A stretch of 64,000 nucleotides of DNA, from positions 62,001 to 126,000 of the forward strand of contig NZ_NMVP01000023.1 of the NCBI RefSeq assembly GCF_002250705.1, given 5' to 3'. This stretch comes from Enemella evansiae (GTDB lineage: Bacteria > Actinomycetota > Actinomycetes > Propionibacteriales > Propionibacteriaceae). Under the pieces are notes generated by a model. It saw only the letters and a program-made list of their open reading frames with translations. It was not told the origin of the DNA and searched no databases. Shown piece by piece: positions 8,763 through 18,149 of this stretch; positions within the stretch are counted from its first letter, which is position 1; each line of letters starts with the position of its first letter. Both the position numbers and the translations under genes were made by a program.

Positions 8763-9767
8763 TCACACCGGCGCGTATTCGCCGGCCTCGGTCTCGGGTT
8801 GGACGACGGTCGGTGCGGCGCCGGCCAGACCGAGCAGTTCCCAAGCGGTGTTGACGATCCGCTGACTGGACAGTCCGTACTTCTCGAACAGATAGGGTGC
8901 GGTCTTCGATCCCTCGGCGAAGGTGTCGTCGAGCCCGATCCGGCGCAGCGGTACGCCGACACCGGCCTCGGCGAGGGTTTCGGCGACGCAGCTGCCGAGT
9001 CCACCGACGATGGTGTGGTTCTCGATGCTGATCACCCCGCGCGTCCCGTCGACCGCGGCCAGCAGACCGGGAGCGTCGAAGGGTTTCAGGGTGGGCGCAT
9101 TGACCACCCCCGCGGCCACCCCGTGCTCGCGCAGCACCCGGGCCGCGGCCAGGGTCGCCGGCAGCATCATCCCGCTGGTCACCAGGCACAGCTCGGAACC
9201 GTCGAGCAACGGTTGCACCGGGCCGACCCGCAGCCGGTGCGTGTCGTCGAAGATCACCGGGATCTCACCGCGCTTCAACCGCAGATAGACCGGACCGGGC
9301 AGGTCGGCGATCTCGGGCACCACCTGTTCGATCTGGACCGCGTCGGCCACATCGATGACGGTCATGTTCGGCAGCGCGCGCATGATCGCGACGTCCTCGA
9401 TGGCCTGATGGCTGGGCCCACCGGGGGTGGAGACGCCGGGCATGAACCCGATCAGCCGGACCGGCAGGTTCGGGTAGGCGATCGAGTTGACGATCTGGTC
9501 GAAGGGCCGGCGGGTGGCGAACACCCCGAAGGTGTGCACCCAGGGTTGGAATCCCTCACGGGCCAGCGCGCCGGCCATCGACATCATGTTCGCCTCGGCC
9601 ATCCCGGCGAGGATGAACCGATCCGGATACGCCTCGGCGAACAGGTCCGCCTCGCACTGGCGGGTCAGATCCCCTGACAGGCAAAGGATTTCCGGACGCC
9701 TGGCGGCGAGCTCGACCAGGGCCCGGCCGTAGGGTTTCAGCACGGTGGGATAGGGCGGTTCATGCAT
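8763..9767 (-). CDS. Transketolase-like C-terminal subunit
   Basis: The 334-residue protein corresponds to the pyrimidine-binding and C-terminal domains of transketolase. It shows LSGDLTRQCEADLFAEAYPDRF, then GMAEANMMSMAGALAREG with the conserved Glu that activates thiamine diphosphate, and STPGGPSHQAIEDVAIMR. It would pair with the adjacent N-terminal subunit to move two-carbon units. The ATG overlaps the N-half stop by eight bases, so the two are made together. The usual D-G before the SHQ motif is changed to PGGPSHQ, hinting at an unusual substrate. Confidence 0.88.
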   Translation of the reverse strand: MHEPPYPTVLKPYGRALVELAARRPEILCLSGDLTRQCEADLFAEAYPDRFILAGMAEANMMSMAGALAREGFQPWVHTFGVFATRRPFDQIVNSIAYPNLPVRLIGFMPGVSTPGGPSHQAIEDVAIMRALPNMTVIDVADAVQIEQVVPEIADLPGPVYLRLKRGEIPVIFDDTHRLRVGPVQPLLDGSELCLVTSGMMLPATLAAARVLREHGVAAGVVNAPTLKPFDAPGLLAAVDGTRGVISIENHTIVGGLGSCVAETLAEAGVGVPLRRIGLDDTFAEGSKTAPYLFEKYGLSSQRIVNTAWELLGLAGAAPTVVQPETEAGEYAPV

Positions 9768-10584
9768 CGTCGTCGTCCTCCAGTTCGGCGAGCGCCCGGG
9801 CGGCCAGGTCGGCGGGCAGTTTGATGAAGTGGCCGTCGGCGTCGGCGGGCAGGCAGTCCAGCCCGTGCACCGTGGAGGTGCGGGCGATCACCACCGCGGG
9901 CCGCGGGTCGTCGATGGCCCTCCTCAGCGCGGTATCGAGCTGTTCCACCGAGTGCCCGTCGACGTCCTCGGCGTACCACCCGAACGCCCGCCACTTGTCC
10001 GCGATCGGTTCCACGGTGGTGATCGAGCTGACCGGTCCGTCGACCTGGGAGTCGTTGGCATCGAGCAGCACCACGACATCACCGAGCCGGTGATGTCCGG
10101 CGAACATCGCCGCCTCCCAGGTCTGGCCCTCTTCCAGTTCGCCGTCGCTGATCAGCACATAGGTCTTGCGGTCGCCCTCGGAACCGTGCAACCGGTCGGC
10201 CAGGGCCAACCCGAGCGCACCGGACAGGCCCTGGGAGAGCGACCCGCAGGTGAGGTCGACCGCGGGACTGGTCTCGGTGCCGATGGATTCCAGCAGCGCA
10301 CCGTCGTTGCCGTAGTCGGCGAGGTCGGCATCGCTCAACCGGCCGGTCTCGCGGGCGACGGCGTACGCCCCGATGATGTAGTGCCCCGGTGAGACGACGA
10401 ATCGGTCGATGCCCTGGCGCAGGTGGCCGCTGTGCAGCACGGCGAGCTGTTCGGCCGAGGACAGTGCCTGCCCCAGATAGCCGAACCCGTGCGGGCTGAT
10501 CATCTGCACCGCCCGCAACCGGATCCGGCGGGCGAGCTGCTCGGCGGACCGGGCCAGGGTGGGCGCGGTGGTGTCGGTGGTCAT
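9760..10584 (-). CDS. Transketolase-like N-terminal subunit
   Basis: The 274-residue protein carries the ThDP diphosphate-binding half of transketolase: VSPGHYIIGAYA near residue 78, the SDGELEEGQTWEAAM signature near residue 138, and LLDANDSQVDG as the Mg/ThDP motif. ATG 10584 follows a CCGGAGG site and forms an ATGA overlap with the flavin reductase stop. Split transketolases of this kind often serve secondary pathways rather than central metabolism. Its context with a flavin monooxygenase suggests processing of a hydroxylated or diketone intermediate; the substrate is unknown. Confidence 0.88.
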   Translation of the reverse strand: MTTDTTAPTLARSAEQLARRIRLRAVQMISPHGFGYLGQALSSAEQLAVLHSGHLRQGIDRFVVSPGHYIIGAYAVARETGRLSDADLADYGNDGALLESIGTETSPAVDLTCGSLSQGLSGALGLALADRLHGSEGDRKTYVLISDGELEEGQTWEAAMFAGHHRLGDVVVLLDANDSQVDGPVSSITTVEPIADKWRAFGWYAEDVDGHSVEQLDTALRRAIDDPRPAVVIARTSTVHGLDCLPADADGHFIKLPADLAARALAELEDDDDA

Positions 10585-11159
10585 GATTCCTCCGGTAGAT
10601 CGACATCCACGTGCCAACGGCTGCGCGGATCGGACAGGTCGCTGGGCCGGCCGTAACCGCCCTTGAAGAAGACCAGGGGTTCCTCCCCGGTGCCGATATC
10701 GAGTGCCTGCACCCGGCCCAGCACCCAGTAGTGGTCGCCGGCCTCCTCGATCCGCTCGATGGTGCAGTCGATCCAGGCCGCGGCCGCGGTGAGCACCGGG
10801 GCACCGGACCGGCCGGGTGTCCAGTCGATGCCGGCGAACCGCTGATCACGGTCCCGGGCGAAGGCCCGGCAGTAGTAGTCCTGCCGGGAGCCGAGCACGT
10901 TGACCACGAAGGCCCCGTGGGCGCGGATCTCGGTGAAGCTGCGGGAGCTGCGCATCGGATAGAACGCCACCAGCGGCGGGTCCAGGGAGACCGAGTTGAA
11001 GGTGCCGATGGTGAGCCCGACGGGGCACTGGTCGGCGCCGAGCGCGGTGACGACCGAGACACCGGTCGGATAGTGGCCGAGCACCTGGCGCATGGTTCCG
11101 GGTTCCACGACGGATTCCCCTCCAGGATGGCTGATCGGTCGGGTCGCGAGGGCGGTCAT
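10581..11159 (-). CDS. Flavin reductase, HpaC/HsaB-like
   Basis: The 192-residue protein is a flavin-reductase-like split barrel. The signatures are MRQVLGHYPTGVSVVTA, TIGTFNSVSLDPPLVAFYP and FVVNVLGSRQ. It would supply reduced FMN or FAD, from NAD(P)H, to the monooxygenase encoded just upstream in the transcript. I start at ATG 11159, which leaves a 10-bp gap to the monooxygenase stop. The pairing is typical of two-component class D flavin monooxygenases. Confidence 0.88.
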   Translation of the reverse strand: MTALATRPISHPGGESVVEPGTMRQVLGHYPTGVSVVTALGADQCPVGLTIGTFNSVSLDPPLVAFYPMRSSRSFTEIRAHGAFVVNVLGSRQDYYCRAFARDRDQRFAGIDWTPGRSGAPVLTAAAAWIDCTIERIEEAGDHYWVLGRVQALDIGTGEEPLVFFKGGYGRPSDLSDPRSRWHVDVDLPEES

Positions 11160-11169
11160 CGCACCGGCC

Positions 11170-12381
11170 TCAGACGTGGGCGGGGATCGGCGTGCTGGAA
11201 CCGAGCAGCAGCTTGCCGTAGTTGTCGTTGGCGATGCCGGGGGTGGCGTGCACGTGACTGCCACCCATGCCGAGGTCGCAGAAGACCCGGCTCAGCGGGG
11301 TGCCCTCCAGATAGGCGCTGGAACCGGCGGCCTTGAGCAGCAGGTCCACCGCCTCGGTGACCAGCTCGACGACCATGCCGGTGTCGTGCCGGATCCGGGC
11401 GCGGTTCAGCTCGGGCATCTGCCCCGCACCGTGCAGGGCATGGTCGTCGATGTCGAAGCAGGAGCGCTGGATCAGCAGTTCGGCGGCGTCGATCAGGCCG
11501 GCGGCGCGGGCGACGGAGATCTGGTGGGTCGGGGATTCCTTGCTCTGGGTGTACGCCGTGCCGACGACACCCTTGTTCTTCATCCGCTCCACCGACTGCT
11601 CGAAGGCGGCCTTGCCCAGCCCCAGCAGCACCGCGGCGAAGATGATCGTCCCGGTCGGCAGGAAGGGGGCCCGGGAGCGCGGTTCGGTGGCCTGGAACTC
11701 GGTCGCGTACCGGCCCTCGACCATGTCGTCGAAGTATTGGATCCGGTGGGCCGGGACGAACTCGTCGGTGACGATCACCGTGTCACTGCCGGTGGCGCGC
11801 ATCCCGATCGGATTCCAGGACCGCTCGATCCGCCACTGGCCCGGGCAGATCAGCGCGAGCGCGTGCCGCATGCTGCCGTCGGGCTGTTCGACCAGGACAC
11901 CGTGCAGGCCGTGCGTCGCCGCGAACGAGCCGGAGGCGTACCCCCACTTCCCGCTGACCCGGTAGCCGCCCTCGGTCCGCATCGCCTTGCCCTGCGGGGC
12001 GAGCACGGTGCAGGTGGTGGCATCCGGGTCGGTCCCCCAGACATCATCCTGGGCCTGCTTGCTCAAGGTGGTGGCGAACCAGTTGCCGATGTTCAGCAGC
12101 ATCGCCGACCAGCCGGTCGAGCCGTCGGCGCGGGCCAGTTCGGTGAGCACCGCGGTGAAGGTGCGCTGGTTGGTCTCGAAACCGCCGTAGCGCCGCGGCA
12201 CCGTCAGCCGCAGCAACCCCGCATCGCGGATGGCCTGCATCACCTGGTCGGGCACATGCCCCAGTTCGCTGCCCTCGGCGGCTCCGTCGGCGATCACCTG
12301 TTTGAGGCCGGTGGCGCGGGCGATGAGTTCCTCATCGGGCGCGGTGGTGTCGGTTCCGGCATCGTTCACGGTGGTGGTCAT
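11170..12381 (-). CDS. Acyl-CoA-dehydrogenase-fold flavin monooxygenase
   Basis: The 403-residue protein has the acyl-CoA dehydrogenase fold: an N-terminal helical domain (RRYGGFE near residue 72), a central barrel (KWGYASGS, PIGMRATGSDTVIV) and a C-terminal helical domain. The catalytic Glu region of true dehydrogenases is not evident. Together with the adjacent flavin reductase this points to the HsaA/DszC-like oxygenase group that hydroxylates aromatic or related rings with reduced flavin. It is the first gene of the operon, facing the PucR-type regulator across 233 bp. The exact substrate cannot be told. Confidence 0.82.
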   Translation of the reverse strand: MTTTVNDAGTDTTAPDEELIARATGLKQVIADGAAEGSELGHVPDQVMQAIRDAGLLRLTVPRRYGGFETNQRTFTAVLTELARADGSTGWSAMLLNIGNWFATTLSKQAQDDVWGTDPDATTCTVLAPQGKAMRTEGGYRVSGKWGYASGSFAATHGLHGVLVEQPDGSMRHALALICPGQWRIERSWNPIGMRATGSDTVIVTDEFVPAHRIQYFDDMVEGRYATEFQATEPRSRAPFLPTGTIIFAAVLLGLGKAAFEQSVERMKNKGVVGTAYTQSKESPTHQISVARAAGLIDAAELLIQRSCFDIDDHALHGAGQMPELNRARIRHDTGMVVELVTEAVDLLLKAAGSSAYLEGTPLSRVFCDLGMGGSHVHATPGIANDNYGKLLLGSSTPIPAHV

Positions 12382-12485
12382 GCGTGACTCCCGTCGACAG
12401 TGAGGTGAATCAGAGGATTCCCTCACCCTCCGCGCCCACCCGGTCGAGCGGAATGGGCGGCCGGAACGACATCGACGGCCCCGAT

Positions 12486-12536
12486 TGTGAGCCGGTACAC
12501 ATCCGAAGTGGTGACCCAGCTCACAGTTGGTACCGG
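12486..12536. promoter_or_regulatory. Nested inverted repeats in the divergent promoter region
   Basis: TGTGAGC (12486-12492) pairs with GCTCACA (12519-12525). CCGGTAC (12492-12498) pairs with GTACCGG (12530-12536). They lie mid-way between the monooxygenase operon and the PucR-type gene and are good candidate binding sites for that regulator. The rest of 12,382-12,614 shows no gene. Confidence 0.6.
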
Positions 12537-12614
12537 TGCACAACCGCTGGTACGCCCAGCACATGCCTTGTCCGCGGGGCTTGTCGGGGGTCATGGCGGC
12601 CTTAGGCTCACCTC

Positions 12615-13913
12615 ATGAGCAACACCGCCGTTGCCCACGACTGGGTGCACCGTCTCGATTCGACCGGAACGATGCTCGGTGTGACCTCGCTCAGCGTGCG
12701 TCGCCGGGTGAGCAGGGTGATCGGGGAACGGGCGACCGCGTGGGGCATCCAGGTCGGCGCCCGGATGGCGACCTACATCCTCGATTCGCTGACCGACTGG
12801 CCGGGCTCGCGCTCGGAGGAGGAGCGGCAGACCCTGCGGCGGGCGACCGAGGCGACCACCTTGGACACCCTGGCCGCACTGGTCTCGGGGGAACCGAGCC
12901 ATCTGTTCGCCTCCTTCGAACCGATCGAGAACGTCGGCTCATATGTGCGCAGCCAGATCCCGCTGCCCGAGGTGGTCCGCAACATGCATGCGGGTCAGGA
13001 ATTCCTGATCCAGGAGCTGATGGAGGCGATCGCGCAACTGGTGCCGGAGAGCGAGCGGGTCGCCGCGATCAGCCGGATGACCCGGGACGTGACCTCGGCC
13101 TGGTCGAGCTTCATCGGCCGGATCGGTGAGGAGTACCACCGGCAGCAGGACGCCTGGCTCGGCGATGCCGACGAGCAGCGGGCCCGGCTGGCACGACGGC
13201 TGGTGCAGCTCGGCCAGGGCGATGTGGCCGAGTCCAGCCAGGCGCTCGGCTACGACCTCGAGCTCCCGCACGTGGGTTGCGTGCTCTGGTTCGACGGCGT
13301 CGATCTGGATGCGGTGCGGCTCTTCGACTTCCCCGCGATCGCGCGGGAGATCAGCACGGCCACCGAGAGCACCGACCATCTGCTCGCCGGCAACGGCATC
13401 ACCCTGGAACTGTGGTTGGGCGATCCGCGGGTTCCGGTGGGCGAGGTGCTGGCCAGCGAGCGCTGGCCGGCAGCGCTGCGGGCGGCGGTGGGTACGCCGC
13501 AGCCGGGCATCCGCGGTTTCGCGGCCACCCACGCCGAGGCCACCGCAGCCGCCCGGGTGGCCCGGCACGGTCCGTCGGCGAGCCGCCGGGTGATCGCCTA
13601 TCCCGAGGTGGAGCTGCTCTCCCTGCTCACCTGTGACTTCGACCGGGCCCGCTCGTTCGTACGCCGCACCCTCGGCCCGATCGCCGGGACCGATGCCCGC
13701 TCGGCCGAGCTGCGGGAGACCCTGGCCGCCTGGATCGACTGCCGCGGCAGTGTCGCCGCGGCCTCGCAGGCCCTCTACATGCACCGCAACACCGTCAGCT
13801 ACCGGCTGCGTCAGCTGGAGGAGCTGCTCGGCGGGGACTGGGACCAGACCCGGATCCGATGTGCCCTGACGATCGTGGAGTGGATGCCCGGGGTGCTCAT
13901 CGAGGACGAGTGA
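12615..13913 (+). CDS. PucR/CdaR-type helix-turn-helix regulator
   Basis: The 432-residue protein ends with the PucR C-terminal helix-turn-helix (AASQALYMHRNTVSYRLRQL near residues 378-400), a reliable family mark. A GGDEF-like middle domain (residues about 200-330) and an N-terminal helical sensory region precede it. PucR-type proteins usually activate neighbouring catabolic or transport genes in response to the substrate. It is divergent from the seven-gene monooxygenase/transketolase operon, so it most likely controls that operon. Confidence 0.85.
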   Translation: MSNTAVAHDWVHRLDSTGTMLGVTSLSVRRRVSRVIGERATAWGIQVGARMATYILDSLTDWPGSRSEEERQTLRRATEATTLDTLAALVSGEPSHLFASFEPIENVGSYVRSQIPLPEVVRNMHAGQEFLIQELMEAIAQLVPESERVAAISRMTRDVTSAWSSFIGRIGEEYHRQQDAWLGDADEQRARLARRLVQLGQGDVAESSQALGYDLELPHVGCVLWFDGVDLDAVRLFDFPAIAREISTATESTDHLLAGNGITLELWLGDPRVPVGEVLASERWPAALRAAVGTPQPGIRGFAATHAEATAAARVARHGPSASRRVIAYPEVELLSLLTCDFDRARSFVRRTLGPIAGTDARSAELRETLAAWIDCRGSVAAASQALYMHRNTVSYRLRQLEELLGGDWDQTRIRCALTIVEWMPGVLIEDE

Positions 13914-13929
13914 CCGGCGGGCCCGGTGC

Positions 13930-14625
13930 TCAGCCGAAGGCCACCACGAACTCCTCGGCACCGGCGCGCAGGTCGGCCGCCAGATTCGGGGCGAGCATGC
14001 CGCGCAGCATCGGCCGGCCGCGCCGGGCGGCGGCCCTGCCGGGGCGCAGCAGTTCGACGGTCTCCTGCACCTGTTCGGTGAGCCGCGCGGGGTCGACCAC
14101 CTCATCGACCAGGCCGAGCTCGCGGGCGCGGGCGGCGTCGAAGGGGATGCCGGTGAGCAGATTGGTGAGGGCGGCCTTGGCCGGCAGCCGCGCGACCGCC
14201 GGGGCCTGGGCGATCCACGGCCAGCCAGCCAGTGTCGCCTCCATCGTGCCGATCCGGGCATCGGCGACGGCGTGGGTGATGTCGGTGGAGCAGGCCAGCG
14301 CGAACCCGCCGGCCAGCGCGTCCCCGTTCAGTGCCGCGATCACCGGCGTACCCATGCCGTTCAGCAGTTCGAAGAGGTCGATGCAGGCGTCGGCGAACTC
14401 GCGCGCGGTGCCGGTCTCGCGCAGGTGGGGCCCGTCGGCGCCTCCGCAGAACGCGGTGCCCGCGCCGGTGAGCACGATCGCGACCGGTTCGGCGCCGTCG
14501 GCCTCCCGGATCGCATCGACCAGCCAGCGGGTCAGCTCGGCATCGAGCATGTTCCGTTCGCCGCGGGCCAGGGTGATCCAGATGCTGTCGTCGTCGTGGC
14601 TGGTGATCGTCGAGTCGTGCGCCAT
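13930..14625 (-). CDS. Enoyl-CoA hydratase/isomerase family protein
   Basis: The 231-residue crotonase-fold protein shows TGAGTAFCGGADGPHL (oxyanion-hole strand), AALNGDALAGGFALACSTD and IGTMEATLAGWPW. It is slightly short for the family. The start at ATG 14625 follows GGGAGG. It converges on the PucR-type gene with a 16-bp gap. It could take part in beta-oxidation-like steps linked to the upstream catabolic operon, but it has its own promoter and no conclusive link. Confidence 0.82.
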   Translation of the reverse strand: MAHDSTITSHDDDSIWITLARGERNMLDAELTRWLVDAIREADGAEPVAIVLTGAGTAFCGGADGPHLRETGTAREFADACIDLFELLNGMGTPVIAALNGDALAGGFALACSTDITHAVADARIGTMEATLAGWPWIAQAPAVARLPAKAALTNLLTGIPFDAARARELGLVDEVVDPARLTEQVQETVELLRPGRAAARRGRPMLRGMLAPNLAADLRAGAEEFVVAFG

Positions 14626-14739
14626 GGGCCGGCCTCCCTCGTCTCGGTTCGGTGCAGCCAGTGTGCTGGCGGGGCGGCCCGCGGAACCATGTGCCGAGGC
14701 GACAACTCCGCGGGTCGGCTTGTGCACGGTGAACAGCCG

Positions 14740-15420
14740 CTACAGGTGCTTGCTGGCCTCGCGGACCGACAGCGGCGACAGCTCCGGATGGGCCGCCAGA
14801 TAGCCACGCACCCAGTCCGGGTCGGTGCGGGCGTACTGCCGCAGCGCCCAGCCGATCGCCTTGCGGGCAAAGAAATCCGGGTCGTCCACCGATCCGGCGA
14901 TGGCCTCGCTCAACAGCGCCAGATCGGTCTGCGCGCCGCGGTGCAGCTGTGCGGTGATCGCGACCCGGCGTACCCAGACATCGTCATCGACCGCCCACCG
15001 CCGCAACACCCCCGCCGACTCGTCCGGATGCGCGACGAGCACCTCCTCGACCAGGTGTGCGATCTCATCGACCAGATCCCACCAGGCCCCGGTGCGGATC
15101 AGATATTCATACAGCACAAGCGATTCCGGCCGTTCGGCGTACGCCCGGAACTCCCGCGCCCGCGCCACCGACAGGGCCGCGAACCGCTCCTCGCGATGGC
15201 TCGCCCGGTCCCAGAGCGCGCGGATCAGCGCCTCCCACTCCCCGACCGTCAGCGCCACCCCGCGTACCCGGGCAGCCACGAGCCGGCGGACCGCAGCGTT
15301 GCCGATGCCGTGGCAGGGCAGCTCCGATTTCAGGTACGCCCGCAGGGATTCCGCGCGTTCGGGGTCCGCGGCCGCCGCCAGATCCTCCAGGATCGCGGTG
15401 ACCAGGTCTAACTGGACCAC
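14740..15420 (-). CDS. AlkD-like DNA alkylation repair protein
   Basis: The 226-residue all-helical protein looks like the AlkD HEAT-repeat family: CHGIGNAAVRRLVA, SHREERFAALSVAR, LIRTGAWWDLVDEIA, WVRRVAITAQL and FARKAIGWALRQYARTDP. The last is the region that in AlkD carries a catalytic Asp and Arg. These glycosylases remove alkylated purines without base flipping. The frame has no ATG near its start; I use GTG 15420, which overlaps the mannosyltransferase stop by 13 bases after a GGGG run. Confidence 0.8.
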   Translation of the reverse strand: MVQLDLVTAILEDLAAAADPERAESLRAYLKSELPCHGIGNAAVRRLVAARVRGVALTVGEWEALIRALWDRASHREERFAALSVARAREFRAYAERPESLVLYEYLIRTGAWWDLVDEIAHLVEEVLVAHPDESAGVLRRWAVDDDVWVRRVAITAQLHRGAQTDLALLSEAIAGSVDDPDFFARKAIGWALRQYARTDPDWVRGYLAAHPELSPLSVREASKHL

Positions 15421-18068
15421 TGCCCCAGATAGAACATCCGCGCCCACCACATCATGATGACCACCGAGCCGATCATCCAGGAGATGTGCACCACCCGGTG
15501 GATGATCACCCCGCGCCGGGTGGCGGGCTTCCAGGCGATCAGCTCGGCGGCGATCAGCCAGAGCGGGAACCAGAGCAGCACCGCCCGGTTGACCGAGAAC
15601 AACCACTCGGAGGTGGAGAACGCCAGCACCTGGACGCCGACCCAGGCGGCCTCGGCCCACATCCGGCGGCGCAGCAGGAAACCGACCGCGAGCAGCCCGA
15701 AGGCCATCGACAGAATTTCGAAGCTGAACACCAGATCCCAGCCGGGACTGTTGTCGTACTGGGTCGAGAGGATCACATCGAAGGTGGTCCGCACGCTCTG
15801 CCACGGCGCGGTCCAGCCGCGGGACCAGCCCATCGCCTGCGCCTCGTACCACATCATCCAGGAGCCGGTGAGCTTCTTCAGGTACGCCGCGTAGAGCACC
15901 ATCACCCCGGCCGGTGGCAGCAGATACATCGCCCGCTGCAGCCAGCCGATGATCCGCTCGGGGACACTGGTGCCCCTGGGGAATTTCCAGGTCAGGATCA
16001 TGATCCCGAGCGCGCCGATCAGGAAGAGTCCCGACACCCGCACCGAGCAGGCGGCCGAGGCCAGGATCGCGACCTGCCACCACTTGTCCGAGCGCGCGCG
16101 TTCCCAGGCCCAGAAGGCGAAGGCGCAGAACAGCGACTCGGTGTAGGGCATCATCGTGAAGATCGCGGTGGGCGCGGTCAGCCAGAGCGCGGCGGCCCAG
16201 AAGCCGCCCGTCCGGTAGAGCGCGGCGGCGGCGAAGACGGAGGCCACCAGCGAGATCGCCATCCCGGCGTACTCCCCCGGGATGCCGACGACCATCGCCG
16301 CCTTGAGCAGCGCGGGCAGGCCGGGGAAGAAGGCCATCCGCTTGTCGATCTCGGGATTGCCGGTGTACTGGTACCAGTCCCGGGCCAGCCCGACGTAGTG
16401 CTCGGCGTCCCAGTTCATCAGCACCTGGCTGAAGGTGCGCCCGCTCTCCGACATCGCGAACAGCGCGACGGCGATCAGCAGGCCCCGGCTGAGCACCCAG
16501 ACCGCGGCGGTCCACCGGGCCCCGGCGGAGTCCCAGCGATCGATCCGGATCCGCAGGCCGGGGATCGGGGTGCCCGGCACGGTACGCGGCGGGATCAGCG
16601 AGCGGACGCCGGCGAGCGCCTCGCTGCCGCGGCGCTGCACCATCGACCAGAACGGGGTGTCCGCGGCGCCGTCGAGCACGCCACCGGTCGGGTCGTCGAT
16701 GTAGGCGGAGCGGTCACCGGGCAGGGATCCGTTGCGGACCAGGTCGAAGCGCGGCTGCAGGATGTCGCGGATCACGATGCCGACCACCCAGAGCTGGGTC
16801 AGCATCCGCAGGATGGTGGCGGCCCAGAAGATCTTGTCCGGGCCGCCGCCGGCCGGGTTGAGGTATTGCCCGAGATGGCCCCAGATGGCCATCACATAGA
16901 GCGCCTCACCGACGCCGAAGATCAACCAGTCGCGCCACTTGGGGCGGCACATCGCCAGGAACGGCAGCACCCACAGCACGTACTGCGGCGAGTAGACCTT
17001 GTTGGTCAGCAGGAACGCCATCAGCACCAGGAACGACACCTGGCCGATCCGGGGGCGTTGCGGGGCGAGCAGGATCAGTACGCCGAGGGCGGCGCAGCCG
17101 ATCAGGAAGAAGGTGGTGGAGACCAGGTTGAGGTCGACGACCGGGTTCTCACCGAGCACGAACAGATACCAGATCGACCCGAAGTCACCGGCCCGGTCGG
17201 AGTTGAAGGTCCAGAACGCCATCCACTGTTCGGGGGCGCCGATCATCACCGGCAGGTTCGCACCCACCCAGGCGATCAGGAACCAGATCAGGGTACGCAG
17301 GAACTCGCGCCACTTGCCGGTCCGCAGGCAGAGCAGCAGCAGCGGCCCGAGCAGGAAGCCGGCGTACAACTTGGCCGCCATCGACAGGCCGAGCATGACC
17401 CCGGCCCAGCCGGGTTTCTTCCGCTGCCAGAACAGCAGGCCGAGCGTGGTCAGCGCGACCGGCAGCATGTCCCAGTTGATCAGCCCGGTGAGGATGATCG
17501 ACGGGGAGGCGACGATCATCAGGGTGTCCCAGCCGCGGCCGGGGGTGCTGGCGATGTGCGCGAGCACCAGCACGACCAGCAGCGCGAACAGCACCACCAT
17601 GTTCACCGAGTAGTAGAGGTTGGTGGAGTCGATCACCTGCTGCTCGTTGAGGCCCGGGCCGACCGGGGCGCCGAGGGCGACGGTGATCAGCCGCATCAGC
17701 TCCATGAACATTCCGGTGAGCACCGGGTACTCGAGCACCTGGTAGTTGCCGGTGTCGAAGTAGGGGGTGTTGCCGTCCATCAGCCCGCGGCTGCGGAACA
17801 GCGCCGGGATGTCGGAATAGCACTGCTCGATGAAGCCGTTGGGCTGCACCCCGGGCACGGTCTGTCGGCACGGGTCCTGGCGGATCACCGTGAGCACCCA
17901 CATGAAGGTGGCGACGGCCAGTGCGACGGTCGCCGGGTTGAACCAGGAGTACGCCCTGCGGGCGGTGCCCGAGATCAGCTGGGCGTGCCGGCCGAGCGGT
18001 CCGCCGACGAATCGGGTGACGAGTTGGCCGAAGGGTTCGACCGTCGTCGGTGGGCCTGACCGTGCCAC
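15408..18068 (-). CDS. Two-part membrane mannosyltransferase (GT87 plus PIG-V-like)
   Basis: The 886-residue polytopic protein seems to be two glycosyltransferases in one chain. Residues about 40-440 resemble GT87 polyprenyl-phosphate-mannose-dependent transferases (multiple helices, FDTGNYQVLEYPVLTG loop, NKVYSPQYVLWVLPF). After a hydrophilic linker (about 460-520), residues 530-880 resemble PIG-V/GT-C mannosyltransferases (MNWDAEHYVGLARD, DKRMAFFPGLPALL, PYTESLFCAFAFWAW). The likely donor is polyprenyl-phosphate mannose, used outside the membrane for cell-envelope glycans. GTG 18068 follows AAAGGAG with ideal spacing. Confidence 0.82.
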   Translation of the reverse strand: MARSGPPTTVEPFGQLVTRFVGGPLGRHAQLISGTARRAYSWFNPATVALAVATFMWVLTVIRQDPCRQTVPGVQPNGFIEQCYSDIPALFRSRGLMDGNTPYFDTGNYQVLEYPVLTGMFMELMRLITVALGAPVGPGLNEQQVIDSTNLYYSVNMVVLFALLVVLVLAHIASTPGRGWDTLMIVASPSIILTGLINWDMLPVALTTLGLLFWQRKKPGWAGVMLGLSMAAKLYAGFLLGPLLLLCLRTGKWREFLRTLIWFLIAWVGANLPVMIGAPEQWMAFWTFNSDRAGDFGSIWYLFVLGENPVVDLNLVSTTFFLIGCAALGVLILLAPQRPRIGQVSFLVLMAFLLTNKVYSPQYVLWVLPFLAMCRPKWRDWLIFGVGEALYVMAIWGHLGQYLNPAGGGPDKIFWAATILRMLTQLWVVGIVIRDILQPRFDLVRNGSLPGDRSAYIDDPTGGVLDGAADTPFWSMVQRRGSEALAGVRSLIPPRTVPGTPIPGLRIRIDRWDSAGARWTAAVWVLSRGLLIAVALFAMSESGRTFSQVLMNWDAEHYVGLARDWYQYTGNPEIDKRMAFFPGLPALLKAAMVVGIPGEYAGMAISLVASVFAAAALYRTGGFWAAALWLTAPTAIFTMMPYTESLFCAFAFWAWERARSDKWWQVAILASAACSVRVSGLFLIGALGIMILTWKFPRGTSVPERIIGWLQRAMYLLPPAGVMVLYAAYLKKLTGSWMMWYEAQAMGWSRGWTAPWQSVRTTFDVILSTQYDNSPGWDLVFSFEILSMAFGLLAVGFLLRRRMWAEAAWVGVQVLAFSTSEWLFSVNRAVLLWFPLWLIAAELIAWKPATRRGVIIHRVVHISWMIGSVVIMMWWARMFYLGQWSS

Positions 18069-18149
18069 GCCACTCCTTTCCGCCGTTCCACACCAGGTGG
18101 CTGGGCGCACGCGGGCGCGTGCGCAGGAGCCAGACTAGGGGGAATCGGG

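Noticed and set aside
15486..18059. An 857-codon + strand frame opposite the mannosyltransferase gene
   Set aside because: Composition is His/Gly/Gln/Arg-rich with no motif; the minus-strand membrane protein explains the DNA.
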